Both the position numbers and the translations under genes were made by a program. The notes under the pieces are model-generated. The model made no database searches, was not told where the DNA came from, and was given only the letters and a program-made list of their open reading frames with translations. Positions 30,501-41,882 of a stretch of 64,000 bases of DNA are shown piece by piece (within the stretch, counting starts at the first letter, position 1; the number at the start of each line of letters is the position of its first letter). The stretch lies in the NCBI GenBank assembly GCA_947172415.1, contig OX359195.1, positions 4,873,501-4,937,500 on the forward strand, read 5' to 3'. Source of the stretch: Chondrosia reniformis. Taxonomy: Eukaryota > Porifera > Demospongiae > Chondrillida > Chondrillidae.

Positions 30501-33500
30501 GGCCTGGGTACTGCTGTTGTTGGATCATTTGTCAGTAGTCCAATAGAGCCTAAGGAATCCTTAAGGCCTTGGTTGCCTACCATAGCCCCTATAGCATGGG
30601 GCTGCACTTGGCTGGGGGAGGGCTCCCGAATTGCTATATTATGTGGTTTACCAACATCACCAGAGGATGCTGTTGATGTGTGTGATGGCCCATCCTCAAA
30701 TGGATCTCTAGAGCTGATCTGATTAGCCAGGCCCTCTGGTTTGCTAGAGTGTGGACTCCAAGGTTCTATTTGTACTGTTTTTAGGTCAGATTCTTCTAAT
30801 GCTGTGCCAGTTATGGTTGATTGTTTAGAAAATGGAAGCATTGAGTAAGTGGCTAGCTTAGCAGTGGTGCTGGTGCTACCTTGTTCCTCTCTAGACCTAC
30901 CAGGACCAATCAAATCCTGAAGGATGGGACTCCCTTGTTCACCAGCAGTTGTTAAATCAATGCATAATGATTTTGACCTGTGTCCCCCTGTACTCCACTC
31001 TTGCTTACTTTGGGTGGATGAAGGCAGTTTTGGCTGCAAAAGGATGAAACATTTAATGACAAATATCCAAAATATACACATACATACGTACATTTACTGA
31101 AATTCACATGCATATTTTTGTGGGCCAAAAGTAACATACATATATGTATATGTACGTATATTTACCAATTATGAGAATAAAGTCTTATTGTGCATCAGCA
31201 ACATGAATTTACTAATTCTGGACATTTCAACCTGGAGGTCTTCATCAGCAATATATGAGGAATGGGAATACAAGCCGGGACTACTGGAGAAATGTGTGAC
31301 AACTAGTTACTTTCAGTTCAATGACTCCTTCTATGAGCAAACAGATGGAGCAGCAATGGGGTCCCCACTTTCCCCCATATTAGCTAACATATACATGGAG
31401 TTCTTTGAAGAACTAGCCATAAGCATGGCCACCAAGAAACCATCAATTTGGCTGCTATATGTTGACGACACTTTCGTCACATGCAAGCATGGAGAAGACA
31501 ACCTCAAATCCTTTTTGGGACATCTTAACTCCATCAAAACATTCATTCAGTTCACAATGGAGGAGGAGGAGGAAGAAGAAAGACTACCATTTCTGGATGT
31601 CATGGTGCAGAGAAATGAAAACTCAAACAACCTTTCATACAACAGTCTACAGGAAGCCTACCCACACAGACAGCTATATACATTTTAGATTGAACCACCA
31701 TCCAGCAACCAAGTTACGTAAGTACCATTATATGCCTCAAGAGAAAAGGATGAGATATGCAACATATCATCACTCATAGGTGAGCTACAACATCTAGAAG
31801 GAGCATTCACAGCTAATGGATATCCAAGGAGGACCATACAATAAGCACTGAAGGCCGGAACCAATCCCAGAACTAACAACCCAAAACAAGGAGCACATCC
31901 TCTGCATCCCCTACATCAAGGGCCGGAGCGAAACCCTCCAAAGGACCTGTTACAAGCTCAACATCAATGTCATCCATAAGTCCACCACCACTCTACGCTC
32001 GAAACTAATTAACATAACGACACCACCCGCAGAGAAAGACAAGATAGGAATAATCTACAGGATCCCTTGTCAATGTGGAGCAGTATATCTTTGTAAAGGT
32101 TCATTGACTGAAGAAGACCCCCAGGGTCGAAACGTTTGGCAGAAAGAAGGATAAAAAAACTGCGTCTCTAGACGCTCCCAAAGTCGACAGATGAACCTTT
32201 ACAAAGATAAGTTTGACGCAGTTAGAAGAAATCCTTATTCCATTATGGAGCAGTATACATAGGAGAAACCGGCAAGTCACTCAACCAGAGAATGACTGAA
32301 CATAAAAGAACTGTTTCAAGAATGGATTAAACAACTCATTAGCAGCACATGTACAATCAGCATTACGCAACATAGACTGGGATGGGGCCACAGTGCTACA
32401 ATGTGAACAAAACAGAACAAGAAGGAAGATCAAAGAGGCCATACACCTCGGAACCACGCCATGCATGAACATGGATCAGGGGATGCACTTGGATGCCATT
32501 TGGGACAACATCATAGCCAACTAACTCATTAACACTCTATTCAGTCTACTAATTACCCATTCCTTAACTAAATCATTTTATCTTCTTTAATTATTTGGTG
32601 CACTTTTAACATCACCAAATGTCACACCCTTTCCTATTTTAACTGGCTTGCATTCTCATTCCTCATATATTGCTGATGAAGACATCCGGGTTTAAAACGT
32701 CCAGAATTAGTAAATTCATGTTGCTGGTGCTCAATAAGACTTTATTCTCATAATGGTCGCAACAAGTACTCCTTATTTCTTCATTTACCTATCATGTATG
32801 TAACTATGTAGCAGTATGCGGTCTATTTAAATAGAGTCTGTACCATGTAGTAAGACTTTGGGTTGAACTTGACATGTCGGTAAGTTGAGACAAGTGGTAA
32901 CAAAACACAGCTTCTCATCTTTGGAGTGATATCCCTACATTCCTAAAAATAATATTATAATATATACATGAGTACATGAAAACTACGTATGTATGTACTG
33001 TATGTATGAATGTACATGCCTACGGTTCTGCATTATTACTGTTAAATTATTCATATTGACATGTATATACGTATGTACATATATAGACAGAGATACAGAG
33101 TTGAATCTCTAGAATAAATAGAGTGTCCTACGTAGGACACCCAAATTTTAGAGGTTCCTTTTCATAGAATTTGCATTAAAGTATAAATTGAATCTACCAT
33201 ATGTTCACTATAAGAATACTTATGTAAAGTACGTATATACGTAATAGGGACCCTTTAGCAGTACGATCAAACAGATCTGGATAAGTAGGGTAATGATGTG
33301 CGTACATACGTTGCCCAAGTGGCCTTCCTTGCCACAATTGTAACAATACTGTTTACTACTCTTAATTTGGTCATTCAAATCCAACATCTTTAGAGTGTCA
33401 CTGGATGCCTGCAAAATAGAGAAGCATATAAATACAGTAATATCATTGTTAGGTTAACATACGTATGCATAGGCTATTATACATGTTGACCTATGTATGC

Positions 33501-36500
33501 AGGTCCACAAGAAAGATGTAGAATTTATAAATATGCATTTTTTAAATTTAGAGGATATGGCTTATATTAATAGCAGTTGATACTTAGTTTTATACGTACT
33601 TTCATAGAATAAAATCAAAACTACATATGTATATTAATGACATACAGACTAGAGGTAATTGAGACTCTAGAATGTTTTTGAATGTTTTCATATTACCTTC
33701 TTCATAGCAAGCTAGAGCTAAAACTTCAGGCAAACATACCAATAACCACCACTTGAGCTGTGACTCAGTTACGACTGGCAGAGTAATATCACCACCCACA
33801 ATTCCCCTTACAGTATGTGTACTAACAAACAACTGTATTTCATTACAATTGGGTAATTTAGTTAGCCAGAAAAACATGGCCGATAAAATTAGTATTTGTA
33901 GGCAGGCCATGTGCTGCCACTTGATAGTCATGTGACAGTCATGTGATAGTCACTTACTGTTGTATTGTGTAACGTTCTCCATTTGTTAGGGCAGTACTAC
34001 ATAAGTATGCAAAATGAGAATAAATCATAATATGATCTCATAGATTATGAGAAGGCACTAATGAAAGGCCGTGGTTTCTATGGGAGATCTACATACGTAA
34101 ATATCTGAAGAGACAAAATACATCCTCAACCACAGGCTATATCTATGTAGGTTGTCATATGTGAATCAACAGCAGAAATATGTTTGGGAAACACACGTAC
34201 GTACGTATCTACACATGAATACATACTTATTATGCTGATGAATACTTCTGGGTTGAGACGTGTCATTAATTTTGTTAATAAAATTACCGCTGATACTCAA
34301 TAAAGCTAGGATACTCATCACAAAGCTAGGATACTCATCACGAAGCTAGGATACTCATCACGAAGCTAGGATACTCATTATGAAGCTAGGATACTCATCA
34401 TGAATACAGCAAACGTTCTATATCATTCGTACATACACATACGCTTAGAGGCAGCTCTATGTTTCACAAAATGTCATACAATGTTATACAGTGTATGTAT
34501 GCACACAACTGCCAAGGATAGGATCGACAAGTGCATGTACGTACGTATATTGAGAGCAATGTGCAGTACCTTAATGCCATGATCAGCCTTATTGCAAATT
34601 CGACATTTTATTGCAGTCCTGACTTTATTCTAAAATGAAAACAAAATACTGCTTCTTGAAAGAGTACCTTTATGCATAATATCCATGTGTGTTTGAATTA
34701 AATACATATGTATATACTACATACGTATATACACAGGTACTTACAAACTGGCCAAGAGTCCAGTATTCTCCATTTAGCTTCATTCTGCAATATTTATAGC
34801 TGTGACCAGGCTCACTACACAACTCACACATTTGTTCTACCTAAAGGTAAAGTGTAACATTACATTAACAGATAAGGAGAGGATGGCCAGTTGACACACA
34901 CACTGAACAGTTTTCTACTACAAGTACAGTAAATCCTTTCAAACCTGACTGCTCTAATACATACCGGAAGCTTCCATAAACTTAATGAATTTGATAGCTG
35001 CATTTTTTACTATTTTCGTCATGGTATACTGGTATCTTAACACCTGACACTGATAAGTAGCTATTGTTACTAGATATAGTATCATTATAGTTGTGTTCTA
35101 TATTAGCATGCTGTTACTATTCCTGTATGTAACATGTTCTTTGTTCAATTGTACTTTATCATTGAGTGTTGTACAGTGATCAGAGTGAACCTGCTCAATC
35201 CAAAATGTACACTATGGCAGATATGGGAAGGCTAGTGTTTGTCTGCAGCCTCCCTTAAAGTTAAACTTTAAGATCCCAGATGAGTATCCCCACTAAAAGC
35301 TGTGATTCAAGCAGTTTCATCTAGTGTGTACTGCATGGGGGAAGATGCAGAGGACACCCACACCTCTGCCAACATCTCCGACAATGAATGGAAAAAGTAC
35401 AAAGCAGTTATCAAACAGTATAATGGGTTCTTCCAGGTGTGGAAGAATGTGATCTTTGAGCGGGCAAGATTTAAACATCGCTGCCAAGCAGCAGGGGAAT
35501 ATGCGGAGTAGTTTATAACCAGCTTGTATACCTTGGAGGAGAACTATGATAAAGCAATCTGAAGGACCAGATAATTCGCAATCGCATTGTCGTGGGGATT
35601 CACGCTCAGTCACAGTCTGAGTAGTCTGACGTAGCCCGACCATGGTTCTTCCTCCATTTTGCTATGATGTCATTTCATCATCAGTCTGGCTCAATTCTCA
35701 TCAAAACCATTTCAGTGCCCCATGAAACCATGGGGAAGTGATAAATAGCTATTAGCCTTTGATCGTCGCCGCAATGTGTGAACAGTGTGAATAGTGTGAA
35801 ATGGCTGTCGTTTTCGAAGGACCACGAAGAGCTATAATCATTGCAATCGATTTTGTGAAATATACACAAGGGCATCCACAACAGCAATGATTATTAAGGC
35901 CTTCCAAAACCGCAGAAGGCAGAAATGCTCGTGCAGCAACGTGAGGCTGTCCAGGAACAGACTGTTAAAAGGATCCACAGACATTACCAGCCATTCCCCA
36001 GATGTCAACCATATCCTGGAAGATGGTATGGACTCGGTCCGGAAGAACTGCTGGTGGGTAGACCCCTTGAGACATACGTATGTACCTCATCCCAAGAGAG
36101 CATTAATAACTGATTGGCCGTATATTGCACCCTTTTGTGCTAAGGACCAAGAGCAGAAGAGACAGCAGCTAGCAGAGTATGACAGGCAATGCCACCACTC
36201 AAAGTGAACCTGCTCAACCCAATTGTACATTCACAATGTTATCTCAACAAACCAAACCCCTCTACTTGTTTAAATAACAAACACAATTTTAGTCTACATC
36301 TACTAATACATATGGTTTGATTATCACTTTAACTGTACATAGATTACCCAGCTCTTCCATGGTTGATGGTGGGTAGCAACCAATTAATTAAGATTGTCCC
36401 TCCCACTGGAAACTGGTTGGGTCTCTAATTATCAGCTTGTTCTGATAAATTAAATCATTACATACATACGTATGTATGTAATTAAAGTGAAGTGGGACTA

Positions 36501-38876
36501 ATTATACTTGCTTATAGTTAGCATATGAGGGAAACATGATGTACCATTACTGTGCATATTGTAAATTGACCAGGAAATGGCAAACTAAACATTGCAGAAC
36601 CTATTAGACTTTAGGAGATATGCACGTACATACATAACTACATCCAGCTGATGAAGATTCAGAGTCTACCAAACCAGTTTAGAAGTGGCTTAGCAGATAA
36701 TTCCAAGGGCACAGGTAAATGTGATAACAACAAAGCTGCACTAAGAATTCTATCGGGTAACAAGCAAGCTTTAGCTTACAAGCATGCACTGTTTCTTGTT
36801 GTGTCCAGGCCTGTGGCAATACTCACAAATGTAGCGTTTCCTCTGTCTGGAACGGAATTGCTAAATAGAAAATATGTAGGTAGGGTCAACAGGCATGATA
36901 CACAATGCAAATACACTCAAGGATACTATACATATGTAAGAACATACAACAATTAAAATTCAGTATTACCAGATATTATTTTCTCCCATTTACTCTTTTG
37001 GGCGATTCTCAATTTTTATACCAAATATGCTCAAAAACCTATTATGCCCACTTTACATAAGTTCAACAACAAAAGTAAAAAAAGTGATAGATTTGCCACA
37101 GGTACGTACGTACAACCTTGGAAACTACTACAGTAGGATCTGACATTTTTTGGATTAACCATATATGGGTAGAAACAGGAATTGTTGTGTAATTGTTTTG
37201 CTACTCTCACACTTGTAGAATGACCCCAATTATTCTTGTATTATGCTTAATTCTTTAAGTACTAATTTTTCCCAAACTGATGCTCAGCTGGCATAATCAA
37301 CGCATGCCTACTGGTAGTTCATAACCAGAAAGGTTAGATACATATATACACATACTCCTAAACTATTTAATGATTCATATAAGTACATTGAGGGTTTAAT
37401 TTCTAAACCACCATATTATCAAAACAAATTTACCACTACTACTATTGGCTGCTTTAAGTTGATGAAATGATTGGGGGTGTTTGTTGTTTTCAAGCTATCC
37501 TAGCTCTACTGACCTCAGCATATTGTGAATGCTATTGTTGCTGAAGCTCAATAAAGCTAGGATATTCATAAAGTATATAACAAACAGGTTCGCCCTTCAG
37601 ACCAACTGAACTCACTGGAAGGTCAGCAAGAATAACATTCCACTGGTTATGTGGAGGCAAGGACATTGTTCTAGAAGGCAGTCTTCGAGGAAACTCTATA
37701 TACATATAAAAACACTACATATAACTTCATAAGATAATACATTAAATAAAACTTTTAATTTACATCACGATTTCTGCTATCCTACAGAAGTAATATAGCA
37801 TACGTACGTATAACTCTTATTAGAAAGCACCGCAACTTACACAAGCCACTAATTATACAACCAAGTACCTTTTATCCGGAATTGAATGCGTGTGTCTAAA
37901 GAATGCGAGATTTATCCACATCCGCAAACGTTTCACCAGCAATGAATTAACACTTCAGTAATTCAGTATATACCAGTCCGTATCCCTTAGGTTTCATCTC
38001 GTGTTCATTTAACCACAATATTTTACTTTTACCTGTAAATTGGGAGTCTCGTAATCTGTTATCCTCACATTCGATTCCCACTATACAGTATGCATATATA
38101 TACAATAATAATGTGCACACATACCAGGTTTTCTGAGATTGCCTTCGTTGTTAGTTGGTTTTGGCTTGGTAGTACTCCTGTACCACTGAACGGACTTCTG
38201 ATTGTCTTCCTCTTTAGTTTCAGTATCCAATGTTTGTGATAATGGAATAAATGCTTGCGTCTCACCCTCACCTATGTACGTAGGTGTACAACCATACATT
38301 AAATTGACACTTGTAATTACGCATGTTTGTATCAATACGTATGTTCAATATGTATCTATTATTTCAAAACATATGTTTAATGTTAGTATAACAAACAATA
38401 TATTGTATTAGAATTTGATAAACGTTTAGTGCTTGATGGTCAATACACACAGCAAGTCTTACAACAGCTATCTAAACAGGGTCGCCCTTATCAGCCAATA
38501 AACTGCTTCTATTCTATCTTAAACAGTAACAATCTAGCTAGTATAGGCGGTAAGGCCGAGTGACAGGATCTGATAATAGAGGGTAGTCATTAAAATTATT
38601 CTAATGGTAGGAAAAAACGCAATTTTTGAAAGTTGAAGTTTATTACCTACTTTCAAAGGTCGAACACCCTTCCACGTTATCAGACAAATTTGGTTTGACA
38701 TCATCACGTGCATAGTTGGTGAGAGTACTTCCGGAGAAAGAGGCACCAGAAGACGGAGGATGAGCGGTCCCTTTGTCACCAGAAGCTTTCTTTTTGCCTT
38801 CGTCCTTATTAAAGGTTGGCTTCGGACGCTTAGGACTGGTCTTCTTCTTTCGGGGTGTTTGGAAAGAACGCGCCAT
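27538..38876 (-). CDS. multi-exon zinc-knuckle (CCHC) protein, ZCCHC7/Air-like N-terminal half
   Basis: Eleven exons with matching phases: 38876-38651, 38271-38125, 37695-37586, 36860-36780, 34840-34745, 34629-34570, 33408-33310, 32942-about 32844, 31033-30139, 29573-29224, 29112-27538; 1245 residues in total. Residues 1-160 are basic and Ser/Lys-rich. Zinc knuckles are CEYCHRPGHNKKQC (173-186), CELCSEPGHSYKYC (193-206), a degenerate CRICNKADH (229-237) and CYNCGKEGHLGNEC (262-275, split by an intron). The serial knuckles resemble ZCCHC7/Air proteins, RNA-binding subunits of the TRAMP nuclear RNA-decay complex. The long C-terminal part (helical region, KKKNKIEKGKKKKKMRR basic stretch, RRFKHERHTG) is unrecognised. 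The end of exon 8 is the least certain boundary; two separate genes cannot be excluded there. Introns contain a Penelope-like element, a MITE and a gypsy gag relic. Confidence 0.72.
29783..30092. mobile_element. ~310-bp MITE in an intron
   Basis: The left end ACCGTAGTTCGGGAAATTTT and the right end, read inverted as ACCATAATAGGGGAAATTTT, are imperfect inverted repeats. Inside, TTTTCGTGG and CCACGAAAAT blocks repeat in both orientations. It lies in the intron between exons 9 and 10 of the zinc-knuckle gene. No coding capacity. Confidence 0.6.
31221..31250 (-). ncRNA. hammerhead-ribozyme-like core, PLE left end
   Basis: On the minus strand: CTGATGA, one extra A, stem II GACCT/AGGTT around a CC loop, then GAAA. 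These are the conserved CUGANGA and GAAA boxes of a hammerhead ribozyme. Penelope-like elements are known to carry such motifs in their terminal repeats. Stem I and III partners were not resolved, so activity is unproven. Confidence 0.5.
32076..32257 (+). mobile_element. 158-bp hammerhead-bearing insertion with 12-bp target duplication
   Basis: TGGAGCAGTATA occurs at 32076-32087 and again at 32246-32257, directly flanking 158 bp that interrupt the GIY-YIG domain of the Penelope-like element. The insert holds an 18-bp perfect inverted repeat (TATCTTTGTAAAGGTTCA at 32085 and its complement at about 32192-32209). It encloses CTGAAGA (32108-32114), a GACCC/GGGTC stem, GAAA (32129-32132) and a GTC at 32183-32185. 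The inverted repeat partly overlaps the duplication. It looks like a small non-autonomous retroelement driven by a host PLE. Confidence 0.7.
32672..32702 (+). ncRNA. hammerhead-ribozyme-like core, PLE right end (decayed)
   Basis: GCTGATGAAGACATCCGGG followed by TTTAAAACGTCC: CUGAUGA box present, GAAA box mutated to AAAA. It is the inverted counterpart of the motif at 31221-31250 and probably inactive. Confidence 0.4.
34225..34405 (+). repeat. PLE 3'-end fragment followed by a 20-bp tandem repeat
   Basis: CTGATGAATAC(TTCTG)GGTTGAGACG at 34235-34260 is a decayed hammerhead core. The fragment ends in CTGATACTCAATAAAGCTAGG, like the 3' end near 32730 and others near 37549 and 48108. AAGCTAGGATACTCATCACG is then repeated about five times in tandem to about 34400. 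No gene. Confidence 0.6.
35300..36207 (+). pseudogene. Ty3/gypsy-type gag relic
   Basis: The frame contains FFQVWKNVIFERARFKHRCQ and, after a stop, FITSLYTLEENYD, the gag capsid region of K02A2.6-like Ty3/gypsy retrotransposons. LVQQREAVQEQ near 35925 is the downstream gag segment. About 250 bp between them is unrelated, and the frame has several stops. No protease, RT or LTR was seen nearby. It lies in the intron between exons 4 and 5 of the zinc-knuckle gene, on the opposite strand. Confidence 0.65.
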
Positions 38877-39190
38877 TTTTATAACATCTCATCGATATCT
38901 AATTATCGATCATTATATGACAAGCTGATCTCTAGATCACTGTCTTGTTCGATCGCCCATTTTCAGATGTGCTATTGTTGTAACACTGGCCATCCCTACT
39001 CCTAATATCATTTTCTTAATATATCTTGTTTTGAATCAAAGAGAAAAGAGCCAAAAACCAGAAATATTATACAATTACATACTGTGACCCTATCTATGCT
39101 ACATGTGACAAATAATTGGCAATTTTATAAGATAGATATCAACAGACAGTTTGAAATTGAAATTGAAATGTGTTAGGTATACACATTAGA
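38877..39190. other. spacer between zinc-knuckle gene start and PHAX 3' end
   Basis: Both flanking genes read on the minus strand, head to tail, 314 bp apart. The interval should hold the zinc-knuckle promoter. No TATA box or other clear motif was recognised. Confidence 0.4.
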
Positions 39191-41538
39191 TTAATACCAA
39201 TCAAAGTTGAGGCTTGGCAAATCTGGTTCATCTTTGGTTTCAAATTCTTCAGCTAATTGCTGTTCCTCTTCCATAGCAGACTTATCATTTTGTAATGAGC
39301 TAACACTATCAATTTGTGAGACACTACCTAAACAAACATCTGTGTGCCTTTTGTCATTTGGGGAGTAGACTATTAATGTCCTACTATTCACACTGGTTGA
39401 AGACCTATCATCTTCTTCTACAGCATCTCGATCAAGGTATTCCAGTTTGTGGTCTAAATTGTTTGTTTGTGGACAATCTTCATTATTATGTACAACATCT
39501 TTCAATTTGGATAAAGATGAATGGTAATTCTGGATTCCTCTTTTCTGCTTAACTTTTTTTAATTTCTCCTTTAAAACCTTTTGTTTCTTAATTTCTTTCT
39601 TTAGTGTTTTTTTAATTTCTTTTTCTGCAGCAAATATCACTTTCTGTTCTTCTTTTGTGGAAACATCTCTTAGTAGTCTCAAGTAGACTCCACCAGGAGT
39701 TCTCCTACACACAAATATGATAGGAAAGTTGAGTCATAATGGAAAGACCGAAGGCATGATAGAATGGTTCAAGCATAATAATTTTCACGTTTACAAGTTA
39801 AATTTGGATAATGGAGCTTGACATTCACTAACTAAGGTAATCCATTAGATTGTTCAAATTTTGGTAGCTTTCTGTTTGTTTTCAGCTCTTTTTGCAATAA
39901 CCACAGGATCTAATCACGTCTGTTGGACAGTGTTCTCATGAACCCTTTAAACTTTTAGCTTTAAGTACACCTATACATATAATATGACTTAACAGCCAGC
40001 CAGCCAGGTAGCCATCAGCTTGACCAACAGCCAGCCAGGTAGCCATCAGCTTGACCAACAGCCAGTCAGGTAGCCATCAGATTGACCAACAGCCAGCCAG
40101 GTAGCCATCAGATTGACCAACAGCCAGCCAGGTAGCCATCAGCTTGACCAACAGCCAGCCAGGTAGCCATCAGATTGACCAACAGCCAGCCAGGTAGCCA
40201 TCAGCTTGACCAACAGCCAGCCAGGTAGCCATCAGATTGACCAACAGCCAGCCAGGTAGCCATCAGATTGACCAACAGCCAGCCAGGTAGCCATTAGATT
40301 GACCAACAGCCAGCCAGGTAGCCATCAGATTGACCAACAGCCAGCCAGGTAGCCATCAGATTGACCAACAGCCAGCCAGGTAGCCATTAGATTGACCAAC
40401 AGCCAGCCAGGTAGCCATTAGCTTGACCAACAGCCAGCCAGGTAGCCATTAGCTTGACCAACAGCCAGCCAGGTAGCCATTAGCTTGACCAACAGCCAGC
40501 CAGGTAGCCATCAGATTGACCAACAGCCAGCCAGGTAGCCATCAGATTGACCAACAGCCAGCCAGGTAGCCATCAGATTGACCAACAGCCAGCCAGGTAG
40601 CCATCAGATTGACCAACAGCCAGCCAGGTAGCCATCAGATTGACCAATAGCCAGCCAGGTAGCCATCAGATTGACCAACAGCCAGCCAGGTAGCCATCAG
40701 ATTGACCAACAGCCAGCCAGGTAGCCATCAGATTGACCAACATACTTTGGTTTGCTTCCGTCTCTAGTGTCCATGCCTCCAGTTTCTTGAACATTTTTTG
40801 TCTGTTGGAAGAGTTGTAACGCTCTCTTTGTTCCAATCACATTCACAACATTATAAATAATTTTCTGCTTTTGCTAAATGGCAAAGGAAATACACAACAG
40901 ATGATACCTTATTGACAGCATTGCAACACATACTATATTACCTATCACAAGCTACAGTACATAATACATACAACTTAATGATGTCCTAAATTAGGAACTT
41001 CATACAGAAAAGTATGTACACCTGGAAAAAATGATATTTCTCTACACATTCAAAATGTTTCCAAAGGGCCTAAGCTGGATTGTGATTGTCTTCAAGACAA
41101 ATAGATATGAAAAAGTAAGGAACAGAAGCAATTTACCAAATAAATGGATAAACTGCTCCAAAACCATATGCATTCCAGTACATCTAGAATTCAAAGACCT
41201 ACCTCTCTAAGGGCTTTCGCGATTCTTTCTGCGACAACATTCTTAGGTAGATCATCTGTAGTCCCTTCGGGAAGAAATATTTGAGTGGCAGCAATTCTTT
41301 CTCTAAGATCAACTTTGTATTGCTTAGGCTTCGAATAATCCATTGTTTCCAAAGAATCATTTTGAAAATCTAAAGGCACTTGAATACGTTTTCTTTGTAA
41401 TGTTAAACTATTCCGCAACACTGGCGATGAAATATTTTCTATACGAGGAGGAGAACTAGGAGGAGTTTGACATTCACCCTCTTCTAGTTCCATCCCATCA
41501 AAGGCGCAAGTAGCCATATAGCTCCCATTGGCGGCCAT
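39191..41538 (-). CDS. PHAX: PHAX, phosphorylated adaptor for snRNA nuclear export
   Basis: Three exons with exact phase matches: 41538-41203, 40873-40746, 39704-39191; 978 nt, 325 residues plus stop. The N terminus is acidic with Ser/Pro clusters (ELEEGECQTPPSSPP). The RNA_GG_bind domain runs across the splices: VAERIAKALRE, then YNVVNVIGTKRALQLFQQT, ETGGMDTRDGSKPK, and RTPGGVYLRLL. A Lys-rich coiled stretch follows (EKEIKKTLKKEIKKQKVLKE), then an acidic C-terminal tail. PHAX bridges capped U snRNA and the cap-binding complex to the exportin CRM1. Human PHAX is about 394 residues, so this is shorter but complete in its core domain. Intron 2 contains a 31-bp minisatellite starting a few bases inside the 5' splice site. 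It is divergently arranged with the NMRAL1-like gene. Confidence 0.92.
39990..40741. repeat. 31-bp minisatellite, about 24 copies, in PHAX intron 2
   Basis: The unit combines CAGCCAGCCAGGTAGCCAT and (C/T)AG(A/C)TTGACCAA. Copies differ mainly at two alternating positions (CATCAG or CATTAG; AGATTG or AGCTTG), which suggests past unequal exchange. The array's right edge is 3-4 bases from the PHAX exon 2 donor GT (40745-40744). There are no unique spacers, so it is not a CRISPR. Confidence 0.95.
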
Positions 41539-41882
41539 GTTTTAGATATCACGTGATCCAGATCAAAGGCGTCATTTACCTGCTAGGCGTGGATTAGATA
41601 ATATAGAAGTTCTCCAGGTTGAACTCCCTGTAATAACCGTAACTGGTTTAACGCGTTACGCCATAAAACTGTCAAAGTTACGTTTTAAAAGAGGTCGGTA
41701 TTAAATCACGGAATACTCAAAATACTAAATGTGTTCCGGGAACGTGATTTATGACGACACGGAACACTAAGAGCATTATACTAAATGTTCGGGAACATGA
41801 TTTCTGACGACACGGTACGTGTACATTTAGTTATAAAAACGAAGAAGCACGTTGGTCAGTTGTACAAAATTTAACAGATGCG
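41539..41882. promoter_or_regulatory. divergent promoter region, PHAX / NMRAL1-like
   Basis: The 344 bp between two divergent start codons contain TATAAAA at 41832-41838, 45 nt before the NMRAL1-like ATG. Two tandem ~55-bp units with GGAACACTAAG- and TTCGGGAACATGATTT-type blocks ending in GACGACACGG lie at about 41710-41815. The right-hand part, from about 41650, is duplicated with the inverted gene copy downstream, so the copy brought its own promoter. Confidence 0.55.

Larger units (their letters stand above)
31163..32760 (+). mobile_element. Penelope-like element (RT plus GIY-YIG), decayed, with inverted ends
   Basis: The plus-strand frame 31188-31688 has RT motifs DGAAMGSPLSPILANIYMEFFE, split here as DGAAMGSPLSP and ILANIYME, with the catalytic LLYVDDTF and LPFLDVMV. 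A frame shift near 31655 leads into YRKPTHTDSYIHF. Then comes a linker to about 32085 (ILCIPYIKGRSE, YRIPCQCGA). After an insertion, AVYIGETGKSLNQRMTEHKR is the GIY-YIG endonuclease motif. RT plus GIY-YIG defines canonical Penelope-like retroelements. About 100 bp at 31163-31262 is the inverted complement of 32650-32755. Stops, frameshifts and an insertion make it inactive. It sits antisense in an intron of the zinc-knuckle gene. Confidence 0.87.

Noticed and set aside
36648-36690. GCTGATGAAGATTC as another hammerhead
   Set aside because: Only the first box is present; no convincing stem II or GAAA box at the right spacing, so listed only as a weak remnant.
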